A stretch of 26,497 bases of DNA from Candidatus Neomicrothrix sp. UBA2974 (GCA_002348705.1 DEAU01000040.1:1-26497), one strand, 5' to 3'; shown: positions 16,034 to 23,491, counted from the first letter of the stretch. The notes: generated by a model from the letters alone, not told the origin. Program-made: numbers and translations.

Positions 16034-16039
16034 ATTCTA
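16034..16039 (-). promoter_or_regulatory. -10 box TAGAAT of the HD-domain gene
   Basis: Good TANNNT match on the minus strand, 6 nt before ATG 16027, with no SD in between; supports this start and a leaderless mRNA. Confidence 0.6.
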
Positions 16040-16095
16040 AGGAGGCGATTCCTCAGGTCTGACGGCCTCCAACCCAACCTGGCCAAGCAGGCCTA

Positions 16096-17313
16096 TCAGC
16101 CGACCGGACAGGCCTCGATGTCGAGGCTGAGCATGCGGGCAGCGTTCCCGCGGACGATCTTCCAAACCACGTCGGCGGGCAAATGGCCCATCATTTCGGT
16201 AGCCACCTGCTTCGTGTTCGGCCATGTGGTGTCGGTGTGCGGATAATCGGTTTCGAAGGTGATGTTGTCCACCCCGACTTCTTCCAGAGAACGGAGTCCG
16301 TGGTTGTCTCGGAAAAAGCAGCCAAAGATCTGCCGGTAGTAGTAGGTCGAAGGCGGCTCGGGAACAAGATCGGCCACGCCCCCCCACGCCCGGTGTTCCT
16401 TCCAGACATCGTCAGCCCGCTCAAGGATGTAGGGGATCCAGCCGATCTGGCCCTCGCTATAGGCAAGGCGGAGATCGGGGAAGCGGACCAACACCCCGGA
16501 GAACAGGAAGTCGCTCATTGAGGCGATGGCATTGTTAAAACTCAGCGAGGCAGCAACGGCCGGCGGGGCGTCCGGAGAGGCGGCAGGCATCTTCGAAGAT
16601 GAGCCAATGTGCATATTGACAGTGGTCTGCGTCTCGGCACAGGCTGCGAAGAACGGATCCCAATAACCGCTGTGGATCGACGGAAGGCCCAGATTGGGGG
16701 CGATCTCCGAGAAGCAGACGGCATGGCAGCCACGCTCGGCGTTTCGCCGCACCTCGGCAGCGGCCAACTCGACATCCCACAGTGGGATAATGATGAGGGG
16801 AATGAGGGCTCCTCCGGAATCGCCGCACCACTCTTCGACCATGAAGTTGTTGTAGGCCTGCACACAGGCCAGTCCCAAATCCTTGTCTTGGGCCTCATGG
16901 AAGGTCTGGCCGCAGAATCGGGGCAGGGTGGGGAAGGACAACGATGCCTCAACGTGGTTGGCGAGCATGTCCTCGACCCGAGCCTTCGGGTCGTAACACC
17001 CTGCTCGCATCTCGTCGTACGTGATCGGCGACATTGTCATCTCGTCGCGGTCGAAACCGACTGCAGCCACGTGACGCTTGTTGGGGTGGACGACGTCTTC
17101 GTAGAACCAGATGTCACACCAGGGAGCATCGGGGACGTCGAGCTCGTACTCGTACATCTTCGCCCCACCCACCCACTTCATCTCGCCGAGGCGACGGCGC
17201 TCGACACGGGGCCCGCGATCACGGAACTTCGTCGGCAACCACTGCTGCCAGAGATGGGGCGGTTCGACGATGTGGTCGTCGACGCTGATGATCAAGGGGA
17301 TCTCAGTAGTCAC
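16096..17313 (-). CDS. Amidohydrolase-2 family metal-dependent hydrolase/decarboxylase
   Basis: 405-aa TIM-barrel protein of the amidohydrolase-2 (ACMSD-related) superfamily, members of which hydrolyse or non-oxidatively decarboxylate aromatic and related acids. Visible: start of the barrel with VDDHIVEPPHLW (residues 10-21; metal-binding D/H), NMHIGSSSKMP (metal His), AYSEGQIGWIPYILERAD, and ETDYPHTDTTWP, whose Asp is the usual catalytic metal ligand. GTG start at 17313. Upstream on the minus strand is TACAGT (17346-17341) as a candidate -10, with the 17-bp palindrome at 17351-17367 over the spacer/-35 zone, a good position for repression. Many such proteins sit with acyl-CoA catabolism genes, which agrees with the divergent crotonase. 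Substrate unknown. Confidence 0.85.
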   Translation of the reverse strand: MTTEIPLIISVDDHIVEPPHLWQQWLPTKFRDRGPRVERRRLGEMKWVGGAKMYEYELDVPDAPWCDIWFYEDVVHPNKRHVAAVGFDRDEMTMSPITYDEMRAGCYDPKARVEDMLANHVEASLSFPTLPRFCGQTFHEAQDKDLGLACVQAYNNFMVEEWCGDSGGALIPLIIIPLWDVELAAAEVRRNAERGCHAVCFSEIAPNLGLPSIHSGYWDPFFAACAETQTTVNMHIGSSSKMPAASPDAPPAVAASLSFNNAIASMSDFLFSGVLVRFPDLRLAYSEGQIGWIPYILERADDVWKEHRAWGGVADLVPEPPSTYYYRQIFGCFFRDNHGLRSLEEVGVDNITFETDYPHTDTTWPNTKQVATEMMGHLPADVVWKIVRGNAARMLSLDIEACPVG

Positions 17314-17350
17314 TGGTCATCTATTCGTCGATAGGGAATCACTGTACATT

Positions 17351-17367
17351 TCTGACGGTCCGTCAGA
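17351..17367. promoter_or_regulatory. Palindromic operator (TetR-like), copy 2
   Basis: TCTGACGGTCCGTCAGA: perfect 8-bp arms around one central base (17359). It lies between the divergent amidohydrolase-2 and crotonase genes. It shares CTGACG-3 nt-CGTCAG with the site at 6966-6982. Confidence 0.75.
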
Positions 17368-17421
17368 TTCTAGGCCGGGTGCGGCAACGACGCTCCCCCA
17401 GAATGCATAGGGCCAGGCGAG

Positions 17422-17427
17422 TACCGT
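17422..17427 (+). promoter_or_regulatory. -10 box TACCGT of the crotonase gene
   Basis: TANNNT hexamer 8 nt upstream of ATG 17436; no SD present. Supports this start over the in-frame ATG at 17379. Confidence 0.5.
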
Positions 17428-17435
17428 CGTCGGCA

Positions 17436-18257
17436 ATGGACTCAACCTCAGTCGAAGGACCCCCCGAAGACGGACCCCACGGCAACGCTGCCACATACCA
17501 ACGCAACGGGCACGTAGCCACAATCACCTACAACAGGCCCGAAGCTGCCAACACCGTCAACGGTGCGATGCGGCGCGATCTGAACGCTGCGTGGGAGCGC
17601 TTCATGGCCGACGAGGACGCCTGGGTTGCCATCGTGACCGGGGCCGGCGACCGCACCTTCTGTGGTGGCGCCGACCTGCGAGATTCCGACGGGTCAACCG
17701 GAGAATTCGCCGGCACATTCTGGGAGGTCCCAACCATCAACTCCTTCGAATCGGGCCTCGAAGTGTTCAAGCCGACTATCGCGGCGGTCAACGGTGCATG
17801 CATCGGCTACGGCCTAACTGCCGCGGTGGCCTGCGATTTCGTGATCGCTTCAGAGCGGGCCACGTTCTCATGGCCCGAAGTCACCATCGGCATCCCGACC
17901 ATCGTGGGTGCAATCCGGCTACCCCGAAAGGTGGCTTGGGCCGATGCCATGGAGCTACTCCTTACCGGCGAAGCAGTGGGCGCCGATCAGGCACGGGAGA
18001 TGGGCCTTGCCTGGAAGGTGGTTCCCCACGACGAGTTGATGAGCAACGCCCTAGCCCTGGCCGACCGGCTCTGTCGCGCCGCTCCACTGGCTGCCCGAGC
18101 CACCAAGGAGGTCGCTGTCCGGACCCGGGATATGGGCTGGACCGATGCAGTCCGCTTCGGCGAGACGATGCGAAGGGTCGCCGGAGCCACCATGGATGCC
18201 GCCGAGGGCCGGACGGCATGGAAGGATAAACGGCCCCCCGAATGGAAGGGTCGCTAG
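17436..18257 (+). CDS. Enoyl-CoA hydratase/isomerase family protein (crotonase)
   Basis: 273-aa crotonase-fold enzyme acting on acyl-CoA thioesters. Oxyanion-hole elements are present: RTFCGGADL (first half) and NGACIGYGL (second half). In canonical hydratases one catalytic Glu lies in the GGGCEL-type segment; here the aligned position is Thr (GYGLTAAVACD), while the second Glu is kept (SWPEVTIGIP). This suggests an isomerase or another crotonase reaction rather than plain hydration. The frame is open from 17379, but the first 19 residues are basic and unlike the family. It is followed 67 bp later by an LLM oxidoreductase on the same strand, and is divergent from the amidohydrolase; the palindrome between them may control both sides. 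Confidence 0.88.
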   Translation: MDSTSVEGPPEDGPHGNAATYQRNGHVATITYNRPEAANTVNGAMRRDLNAAWERFMADEDAWVAIVTGAGDRTFCGGADLRDSDGSTGEFAGTFWEVPTINSFESGLEVFKPTIAAVNGACIGYGLTAAVACDFVIASERATFSWPEVTIGIPTIVGAIRLPRKVAWADAMELLLTGEAVGADQAREMGLAWKVVPHDELMSNALALADRLCRAAPLAARATKEVAVRTRDMGWTDAVRFGETMRRVAGATMDAAEGRTAWKDKRPPEWKGR

Positions 18258-18324
18258 GCGGGCTGCCACTATCGAGTGCGTCCCGCGGTCTCACAACCGC
18301 TCCACCACCCCTGAGGAGGGGCCA

Positions 18325-19194
18325 ATGAAGGTCGGCATCGCATTCGCCAACACCGGACCGTTCGGAACTGCCGAGGGAGCCGCCCTATGCGGACGGTCCG
18401 CCGAAGCAGCCGGCTTCGACTCGCTTTGGACGGTCGAACACGTCGTCTACCCGGACAGCTACGGCTCCACCTACCCGTACGACGACTCCGGGCGCATGCT
18501 CATGGCGCCCGATACCGACCTGACCGACCCCCTGACATGGCTGACCTGGGTGGGTGCCCACACCTCCACCATCCGCCTGGCCACCGGCATTCTCATACTC
18601 CCAGAACGAAACCCGGTCGTCCTGGCCAAACAACTCGGAACGATGGACACCCTGACCGGCGGCCGAGTTGACCTCGGTATCGGAGTGGGATGGCTACGCG
18701 AGGAGTTTGACGCTCTCGGCATCCCGTGGGAGCGGCGCGGCGCCCGGACCGACGAGTACGTGGCCGCCATGCGAACCCTGTGGAGCGGAGACAGCGTGGA
18801 CTTCGACGGGGACTTCGTCTCGTTCTCCGGCGTGTCCTCCAATCCCAAGCCAACTAGCGGCGCCGTGCCCATCGTGGTGGGTGGCCACACAGACGCCGCA
18901 GCGCGCCGAGCCGGCCGGCTCGGCGACGGTTTCTGGCCCGGCAAGGGCGACCTTGACCACCTCCTCGACGTCATGCGTCGGGAAGCAGAGTCTCGCGACC
19001 GAGACCCAGACGCGATCGAGGTCACCTGGGCCGGCGACCTGACTGCCGGAGACGACCCACTGGCCACTGCCGCCGAATTAGCGAGTCGGGGCGTCGACCG
19101 GCTGATCGTGCCCTCCTTCGTCTTCTGGCAAGACACCGAGCAGAGGATGGCAACCTTCGGCGACGACGTGGTGGCCCAACTAGCCGACCTGTAG
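18325..19194 (+). CDS. LLM-class F420-dependent oxidoreductase
   Basis: 289-aa luciferase-like monooxygenase-fold protein. The N-terminal strand (KVGIAFANTG) opens the barrel; SLWTVEHVVYP, LATGILILPERNPVVLAKQLGTMD and GRVDLGIGVGWLREEF are family signatures, the last near the cofactor site; VPIVVGGHTDAAARRAGRLGDGFWP follows. The pattern fits the actinobacterial F420-dependent subgroup (TIGR03619-like), which reduces or oxidises small molecules with coenzyme F420; FMN cannot be excluded. ATG 18325 is chosen because GAGGAGGG ends 4 nt upstream; the frame is open further back to 18145 but that part overlaps the crotonase gene. Likely co-transcribed with the crotonase. Confidence 0.88.
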   Translation: MKVGIAFANTGPFGTAEGAALCGRSAEAAGFDSLWTVEHVVYPDSYGSTYPYDDSGRMLMAPDTDLTDPLTWLTWVGAHTSTIRLATGILILPERNPVVLAKQLGTMDTLTGGRVDLGIGVGWLREEFDALGIPWERRGARTDEYVAAMRTLWSGDSVDFDGDFVSFSGVSSNPKPTSGAVPIVVGGHTDAAARRAGRLGDGFWPGKGDLDHLLDVMRREAESRDRDPDAIEVTWAGDLTAGDDPLATAAELASRGVDRLIVPSFVFWQDTEQRMATFGDDVVAQLADL

Positions 19195-19202
19195 GGCTTC
19201 AA

Positions 19203-19216
19203 GGCACCAAGGTGCC
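19203..19216. promoter_or_regulatory. Palindrome GGCACC-AA-GGTGCC
   Basis: Perfect 6-bp arms, 2-nt centre, 9 nt after the LLM stop and directly upstream of the TACCCT -10 box at 19218. Could be an operator for the downstream gene; the 2-nt loop makes it a poor RNA hairpin. Confidence 0.4.
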
Positions 19217-19217
19217 C

Positions 19218-19223
19218 TACCCT
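19218..19223 (+). promoter_or_regulatory. -10 box TACCCT
   Basis: TANNNT hexamer placed 6 nt before GTG 19230 (leader ORF) and 39 nt before ATG 19262 of the BON/OmpA gene. Confidence 0.45.
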
Positions 19224-19229
19224 GACAGC

Positions 19230-19265
19230 GTGCACCCCCAAGTCGCTCGACGGTACCCACGATGA
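19230..19265 (+). CDS. Possible 11-codon leaderless leader ORF
   Basis: GTG 19230 to TGA 19263-19265 encodes MHPQVARRYPR. The start lies 6 nt after TACCCT, as expected of a leaderless mRNA. Its stop overlaps the ATG of the BON/OmpA gene as ATGA, and that gene has no SD of its own, so translation of the leader could feed ribosomes to it. Too short for codon-bias support; the call rests on position only. Confidence 0.35.
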   Translation: MHPQVARRYPR

Positions 19266-20167
19266 CCGGGATGATGCGAGATTCACGCGGGGGCCGATAC
19301 CGAGACTTTGGTCCGGCCTTCGGACTCGGCCGTGGAATCCGTCAACCTCGTCAACGCCGCGGAGGTCTTCCGGGGGGAGCGGTGACCTGGTTGGTCGGTC
19401 TGCTATTCGTCGCCCTCATTGCCGTCATCCTCCTTGGAAGCGACGAGCAGGCCGAGGAGCGGGCCACCGAACAGGACCTGACAGCCGCTGTCCAGGGAGC
19501 AATGGTCCAGGCCGGCCTACCAACCGTCGAGGTCAAGGTCGTCGACTGGACAGTCATCCTCACCGGTCGGGTTGCCAACGCCGAACTGAAGGAAGCCGCC
19601 GAGCGGGTGGCCTTCGCACAGCCCGACGTCATCAGCGTCCAGAATCGCCTGTACGTCCCACCGCCGATCGAAGAGTTAGTGCCAACGTCGACCACGGTGC
19701 CCGACTTGCCCGCATCGTTGCGCGACCTTGTGCTCCAGGCTCGTCTCAGCGCTGTGGCCGCCCATCCGCCCATCCAGTTCGAAAGCGGTGGTGACCGAAT
19801 CACCCTGGAATCGGTACCCACGCTGGACCGCCTGGCTGCTTTCCTGCTGTTCGAGCCGACTTTGCGAGTACAGATCATCGGACACACGGACAGCGACGAG
19901 AAAGTCCCCGGCGACAACCTCCGCCTATCGGCAGTTAGGGCCGAGGCTGTCCGCACCCAGTTGCTCGCCCGCGGTGTGGAACCCGAAAGGCTGGTCACCC
20001 TCGGCATGGGTCATGCCGACCCCATCGCCGACAACCTCACTAAGTCCGGAAAGGCCGCAAACCGCCGCATCGAATTCCTGATGCTCCGGCCCGGTGAATC
20101 CGGCCTCCCTGGTCCCCTGGAGGAAGCCTCTATGGAAGAAGGTGACGCGGCAGTAGACGACAGTTAG
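19262..20167 (+). CDS. BON + OmpA-domain envelope protein (ArfA/OmpATb-like)
   Basis: 301 aa. A basic, Arg/Gly-rich N-terminus (1-38), one membrane helix (41-59, VTWLVGLLFVALIAVILLG), a BON-type domain (about 73-132, ending DVISVQNRLYVP), a Pro/Thr linker, and a C-terminal OmpA-like peptidoglycan-binding domain (about 170-275) with GHTDSDEKVPGDN, LSAVRAEAVRTQL and NRRIEF. The Asp of GHTD and the Arg of NRR are the usual diaminopimelate-contacting residues. The architecture equals that of mycobacterial ArfA/OmpATb, an inner-membrane-anchored wall-binding protein. The acidic tail after 283 is not family-specific. Possibly translationally coupled to the 11-codon leader ORF. Confidence 0.88.
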   Translation: MTGMMRDSRGGRYRDFGPAFGLGRGIRQPRQRRGGLPGGAVTWLVGLLFVALIAVILLGSDEQAEERATEQDLTAAVQGAMVQAGLPTVEVKVVDWTVILTGRVANAELKEAAERVAFAQPDVISVQNRLYVPPPIEELVPTSTTVPDLPASLRDLVLQARLSAVAAHPPIQFESGGDRITLESVPTLDRLAAFLLFEPTLRVQIIGHTDSDEKVPGDNLRLSAVRAEAVRTQLLARGVEPERLVTLGMGHADPIADNLTKSGKAANRRIEFLMLRPGESGLPGPLEEASMEEGDAAVDDS

Positions 20168-20207
20168 CAAACTTTGGGGCGGTCCCAAGAGCAAGGATCC
20201 CCAACCG

Positions 20208-20221
20208 ATCGCGGTCGCGAT
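20208..20221. promoter_or_regulatory. Palindrome ATCGCG-GT-CGCGAT
   Basis: Perfect 6-bp arms upstream of the 48-aa Cys-rich ORF, within the 129-bp gap after the OmpA gene. Possible operator; function unknown. Confidence 0.35.
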
Positions 20222-20296
20222 GGGAAAATGTAGAAACAGGCCATCGGAAGCCGTCGCAGACACGCAGTGGTCGGGCACTCAAAGGGGAGGGCTCAG

Positions 20297-20443
20297 ATGA
20301 AGGTCAACGGTTTCTGCACCGACTGTCGGCGTGCTGGCTCGGTCGAGGTGGTCGGACTGGTCTGCGATCGGTCTGGTGCCTCAGCCAAACCAACTGGTCT
20401 CTGCACCGACTGTCGGACTAGACGCCATCTTTTGCACAACTGA
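20297..20443 (+). CDS. 48-aa Cys-rich (zinc-ribbon-like) microprotein
   Basis: ATG 20297 to TGA 20441-20443, preceded by a strong SD (AAAGGGGAGG, 6-nt spacing). The peptide has five cysteines: FCTDCR (Cys7, Cys10), Cys23, and LCTDCR (Cys36, Cys39), ending in a basic tail (TRRHLLHN). Two CxxC knuckles 26 residues apart are a treble-clef/zinc-ribbon arrangement, so tetrahedral zinc binding is likely. The two knuckles are encoded by an identical 17-bp repeat, pointing to internal duplication. I know no named family for it. It lies alone between the OmpA and VOC genes with palindromes on both sides. A nucleic-acid or protein adaptor role is possible but unsupported. Confidence 0.6.
   Translation: MKVNGFCTDCRRAGSVEVVGLVCDRSGASAKPTGLCTDCRTRRHLLHN
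20313..20416 (+). repeat. 17-bp in-frame direct repeat inside the microprotein gene
   Basis: TCTGCACCGACTGTCGG occurs at 20313-20329 and 20400-20416, exactly 29 codons apart, encoding the two CTDCR knuckles with identical codons. Confidence 0.9.
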
Positions 20444-20451
20444 TCCGACCA

Positions 20452-20475
20452 ACTCTTCAGATCCGAGCCAAGAGT
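20452..20475 (+). terminator. Possible stem-loop after the microprotein gene
   Basis: ACTCTT and AAGAGT arms (6 bp) with a 12-nt loop, 9 nt after the stop. It runs directly into a second palindrome, GTGCTG-A-CAGCAC (20474-20486). No T-tract. Confidence 0.3.
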
Positions 20476-20530
20476 GCTGACAGCACCAGACGACTAGGCG
20501 GGCTTCGCGCGGGCCTGTCAGACTCGGCTC

Positions 20531-21109
20531 ATGACCGAGGTCGCCCAGACGCCCGAGACCTCCATTCCAGCGAAGATGGAACCAGCCTGGCGAGGCGTCC
20601 ACCACCTAGCTCTGATCACCCCCGACATGGACACCACCGTGCGCTTCTACGTCGGCGTGCTGGGCATGACCCTGGTAGCGACGCTGCGTGCCGGCCCGAT
20701 GCGTCACTACTTCTTCGAACTCGGACCCGGGAACACCATTGCCTTTTTTGAAGTCTCGGGAGCGGCGACGTTCGCCAAGCCGGCTGGCGCTCCGACCAAC
20801 CGGACCATTCAGTTCGACCACGTGGCCTTTGCCGTCGAGGACGAGGCCGCACTATTGAACCTTCAACACCGCCTCTCCGAGGCCAACTGCGAGGTCACCC
20901 CAGTCGTGGACCACAGGGTCCTCCGGTCGATCTACTTCCACGACCCCCACGGCATCGCCCTTGAGGCGTCATGGTGGACGGTCGACTCCGATGGGTTGTC
21001 CTTTCGTCCTGAGGACCCCATCCTCTTTGCCGATCCAGACCCCGTTCCAGCCGTGGCCGAACTAGCCGACGGCGACCTCCGCTCGACCCCTGCCACCCGG
21101 CTCCTCTGA
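20531..21109 (+). CDS. VOC (glyoxalase/extradiol dioxygenase fold) family protein
   Basis: 192-aa single vicinal-oxygen-chelate protein made of two beta-alpha-beta-beta-beta modules. Module 1 starts GVHHLALITPDMDTTVRFY, with His as first metal ligand, and continues GPGNTIAFFEV. Module 2 starts FDHVAFAVEDEAAL, with a second His, and ends YFHDPHGIALEASWW, with a Glu ligand. The spacing is typical of glyoxalase-I-like or ring-cleavage enzymes, so a divalent-metal lyase, isomerase or dioxygenase is expected; the substrate is open. No SD; CAGACT 6 nt upstream is a partial -10 match. It is followed after 21 bp by the DUF2236 gene, suggesting joint transcription. Confidence 0.85.
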   Translation: MTEVAQTPETSIPAKMEPAWRGVHHLALITPDMDTTVRFYVGVLGMTLVATLRAGPMRHYFFELGPGNTIAFFEVSGAATFAKPAGAPTNRTIQFDHVAFAVEDEAALLNLQHRLSEANCEVTPVVDHRVLRSIYFHDPHGIALEASWWTVDSDGLSFRPEDPILFADPDPVPAVAELADGDLRSTPATRLL

Positions 21110-21130
21110 ACCGGAGCTTTAAGTCGTACC

Positions 21131-22027
21131 GTGGGGTGGAGATCGCGGGTCACCGGCGCTGCAGTCGACCTGTTCAGCCATGCCCCAGACCCTTTGGTGG
21201 CGACGTTCGACTACCCCGGCGACCCTGGGTTGTTCGGCCCGGAATCGGTCACCTGGCGGATCATGTCCGACTGTTCGACGTTCGTCGGAGGAGTCCGCGC
21301 CCTGCTGGTCCAGGCCGCCCACCCCGAGGTGGCCGCTGGAGTCGGTGACCACTCCTCGTACCGGGCCGACCCTCTGGGACGCCTGTCGCGCACCGCTTCC
21401 TACGTCACGGCCACCGCCTACGGTTCACTCCCCGAGGTGGACAACGCCGTCGGATTGGTGCAACGCCTCCACCGTCCGGTAGCCGGCACCTCGCATCGGG
21501 GGCGTTCCTACTCCGCTGGCGACCCAACGATGGCTGCCTGGGTGCACAACGCCCTGGTCGACTCTTTCCTGGTGGCGCACCGCACCTACGGGCCCAAGCG
21601 GTTGACGGATGCCGAAGCGGACGCCTACGTAGCCGAACAGTGCCTGCTCGGCCGGCGCATGGGCGCCGACCCACTGCCCGACACGGCTGTGTCGCTTCAG
21701 CGCTGGCTGGTGGAACATCCCTCTCTGGGTGCCTCCCCTGCCGGCACAGACGCCATTGGCTTCCTATCCGGACCTCCGTTGGCTCCGCTCGTCCGAATGG
21801 CCTATCGGATCATCCACGACGCAGCCGCGGCAACCATCCCCGACCCGATTCTCGAGGTTCTGGACGTCCGTCCACCGCGAGGTTCCGTTGCCAGAGGACA
21901 CATGCTGGTGCGCTTCCTGCGCGCTGCGCTCGGATTCTCGCCGGCATGGGCCGCAGCGCTCGAACGCTGCGGCATACAACGGCCGCCCGGTGTGCGCTTC
22001 CGCAACGCCCCGGGCACCACACGCTGA
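21131..22027 (+). CDS. DUF2236 / MpaB-type oxygenase family protein
   Basis: 298-aa all-helical protein of the DUF2236 family (rubber oxygenase Lcp/MpaB relatives, heme-b dependent where studied). Family signature near residues 55-95: VRALLVQAAHPEVAAGVGDHSSYRAD, whose AHP motif holds the conserved His, then PLGRLSRTASYV. Conserved AHRTYGP and a C-terminal helix bundle follow. GTG start just after a 21-bp gap from the VOC gene. Convergent with the P450 gene (17 bp between stops). An oxidative role is suggested by family and neighbours; the substrate is unknown. Confidence 0.85.
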   Translation: MGWRSRVTGAAVDLFSHAPDPLVATFDYPGDPGLFGPESVTWRIMSDCSTFVGGVRALLVQAAHPEVAAGVGDHSSYRADPLGRLSRTASYVTATAYGSLPEVDNAVGLVQRLHRPVAGTSHRGRSYSAGDPTMAAWVHNALVDSFLVAHRTYGPKRLTDAEADAYVAEQCLLGRRMGADPLPDTAVSLQRWLVEHPSLGASPAGTDAIGFLSGPPLAPLVRMAYRIIHDAAAATIPDPILEVLDVRPPRGSVARGHMLVRFLRAALGFSPAWAAALERCGIQRPPGVRFRNAPGTTR

Positions 22028-22044
22028 AAGCCCCGAAGTCTGAG

Positions 22045-23343
22045 TCAGTTGGCGAGAACCGGCTCCGACGAGGTGAACGCCACGGGAAGGTGCTTGATCC
22101 CGTTTACGAAGTTCATGCGCAGGCGGTCAGCCGGCCCCATGGTCGCAATGTCGGGCATCCGAGCAGCCAGTCCTTCGAACATGAGTTTCAACTCCATGCG
22201 AGCCAGGTTGGCGCCGAGACAGTAGTGAGCGCCTCCGCCACCGAAGGCCAGGTGATGATTTTCGGTCCGAGTCAGGTCGAGCCGGTGCGGGTCGTCATAG
22301 ACCCTCTCGTCGCGGTTTCCTGACGGGTACCAAAGGGTGACCTTCTCCCCAGCCCGAATCTGCTGGCCGCCCAACTCGACGTCGGCAGAAGCTGTGCGCC
22401 GGAAAAAGTTGACTGGGCTGGTGTAGCGCAGCAACTCATCGACGGCGTCATCTGTCATCTCTCCCGTCTCGACCACCCTCTCCCACTGATCCGGGTGGTC
22501 AAGAAAGCCGATGAGGCCCAATGAGATGGCATTGCGGGTTGTTTCGTTACCCGCCACCAGCAACAGGGCAAAGAACAGATCGCGTTCGATGTCGGTGAGT
22601 TCGGTGACAGTGCCGTCGTCGAGGGTGACCCGAGCAGTGGTCAGGGTGGTCCACAGATCCTCACGTGGATTCTCGCGTCGCTGGTCGGACAGGCCATGGG
22701 CGTAGATCGCCATCTCGATCATCGCCGTGTCGTAGGTGGTGCGGTGATCGGAATCATCGGCTTCCTCGTCGACCGGATCCTGATACTCGGGGTCACTGCC
22801 GCCGATCGTCCGGTTGCTCCAGTCGAACAGGAGGTGCCGGTCCTCGTCGGGAACGCCGATGATGTCGGCTATGGCCATCAGGGGAAGTTCGGCAGCCACG
22901 TCCACCACGAAGTCAGCAGACCCGGCAGAACAGATCCGATCCAGGATGATGTCGGTCCGCAAGCGCATCACCTCTTCCATACGACGGACCATTCGAGGCG
23001 TGAAACCGGTGTTGACCAGCTTCCGGTAGCGGGTGTGTTGTGGTGGATCGGTCATCACCATCTGGAGACCCGGACCACGACCAGGAGCAATGTCGTTGAG
23101 GGCGATGCCGCCCGCCCCTTCCCGGCCCGGCCCGGTTTGATGAGAGAAGGTGGTTCCGGCCCGGTGTGCCTCCGAAATGTGCTCATAGGACGACACCACC
23201 CAGAACGGTTCAGGATGTTCATCAGTGGGCGGGTGGCGCCAAACCGGCGCCTCGCGGCGGAGAAGGTCGAACCAGTCGTGCGGCATCCGCTCAGCGAAGA
23301 CGTCTAGGTCGGTGAGATCAATCTCGTCCAGTGTCGGGGCCAC
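22045..23343 (-). CDS. Cytochrome P450
   Basis: 432-aa soluble bacterial P450, needing separate ferredoxin and reductase (none in the window). I-helix AGNETTRNAIS with the acid-Thr oxygen-activating pair, ExxR in ELLRYTS, PERF-region RLDLTRTENHH, and heme-binding FGGGGAHYCLGANLAR with the proximal Cys. The substrate-side segment FFRRTASADVELGGQQI and the general pattern recall actinobacterial CYP125/CYP142/CYP124-type enzymes that hydroxylate sterol or branched lipid side chains; this is by eye only. The frame is open to a TTG at 23388, but GTG 23343 has GGAGGA 4-5 nt upstream and starts the protein in the usual place. Confidence 0.95.
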   Translation of the reverse strand: MAPTLDEIDLTDLDVFAERMPHDWFDLLRREAPVWRHPPTDEHPEPFWVVSSYEHISEAHRAGTTFSHQTGPGREGAGGIALNDIAPGRGPGLQMVMTDPPQHTRYRKLVNTGFTPRMVRRMEEVMRLRTDIILDRICSAGSADFVVDVAAELPLMAIADIIGVPDEDRHLLFDWSNRTIGGSDPEYQDPVDEEADDSDHRTTYDTAMIEMAIYAHGLSDQRRENPREDLWTTLTTARVTLDDGTVTELTDIERDLFFALLLVAGNETTRNAISLGLIGFLDHPDQWERVVETGEMTDDAVDELLRYTSPVNFFRRTASADVELGGQQIRAGEKVTLWYPSGNRDERVYDDPHRLDLTRTENHHLAFGGGGAHYCLGANLARMELKLMFEGLAARMPDIATMGPADRLRMNFVNGIKHLPVAFTSSEPVLAN

Positions 23344-23491
23344 GGGTTCCTCCAGTCGGGCCAGGACCTGACCCCTCCGTTCTCGCAACCTACAAGGTCA
23401 CCTAGGTCGTTAGCCGGCGCGCGGAGTTCCCACTGGCAATAGTCAAAATCCTGGGCAAGTAGGCCGAGATAATCGCTCCGCTGGAGGACAT

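Noticed and set aside
18145..18324. 60-residue upstream extension of the LLM oxidoreductase
   Set aside because: It overlaps the crotonase 3' end; a strong SD precedes ATG 18325, where family similarity begins.
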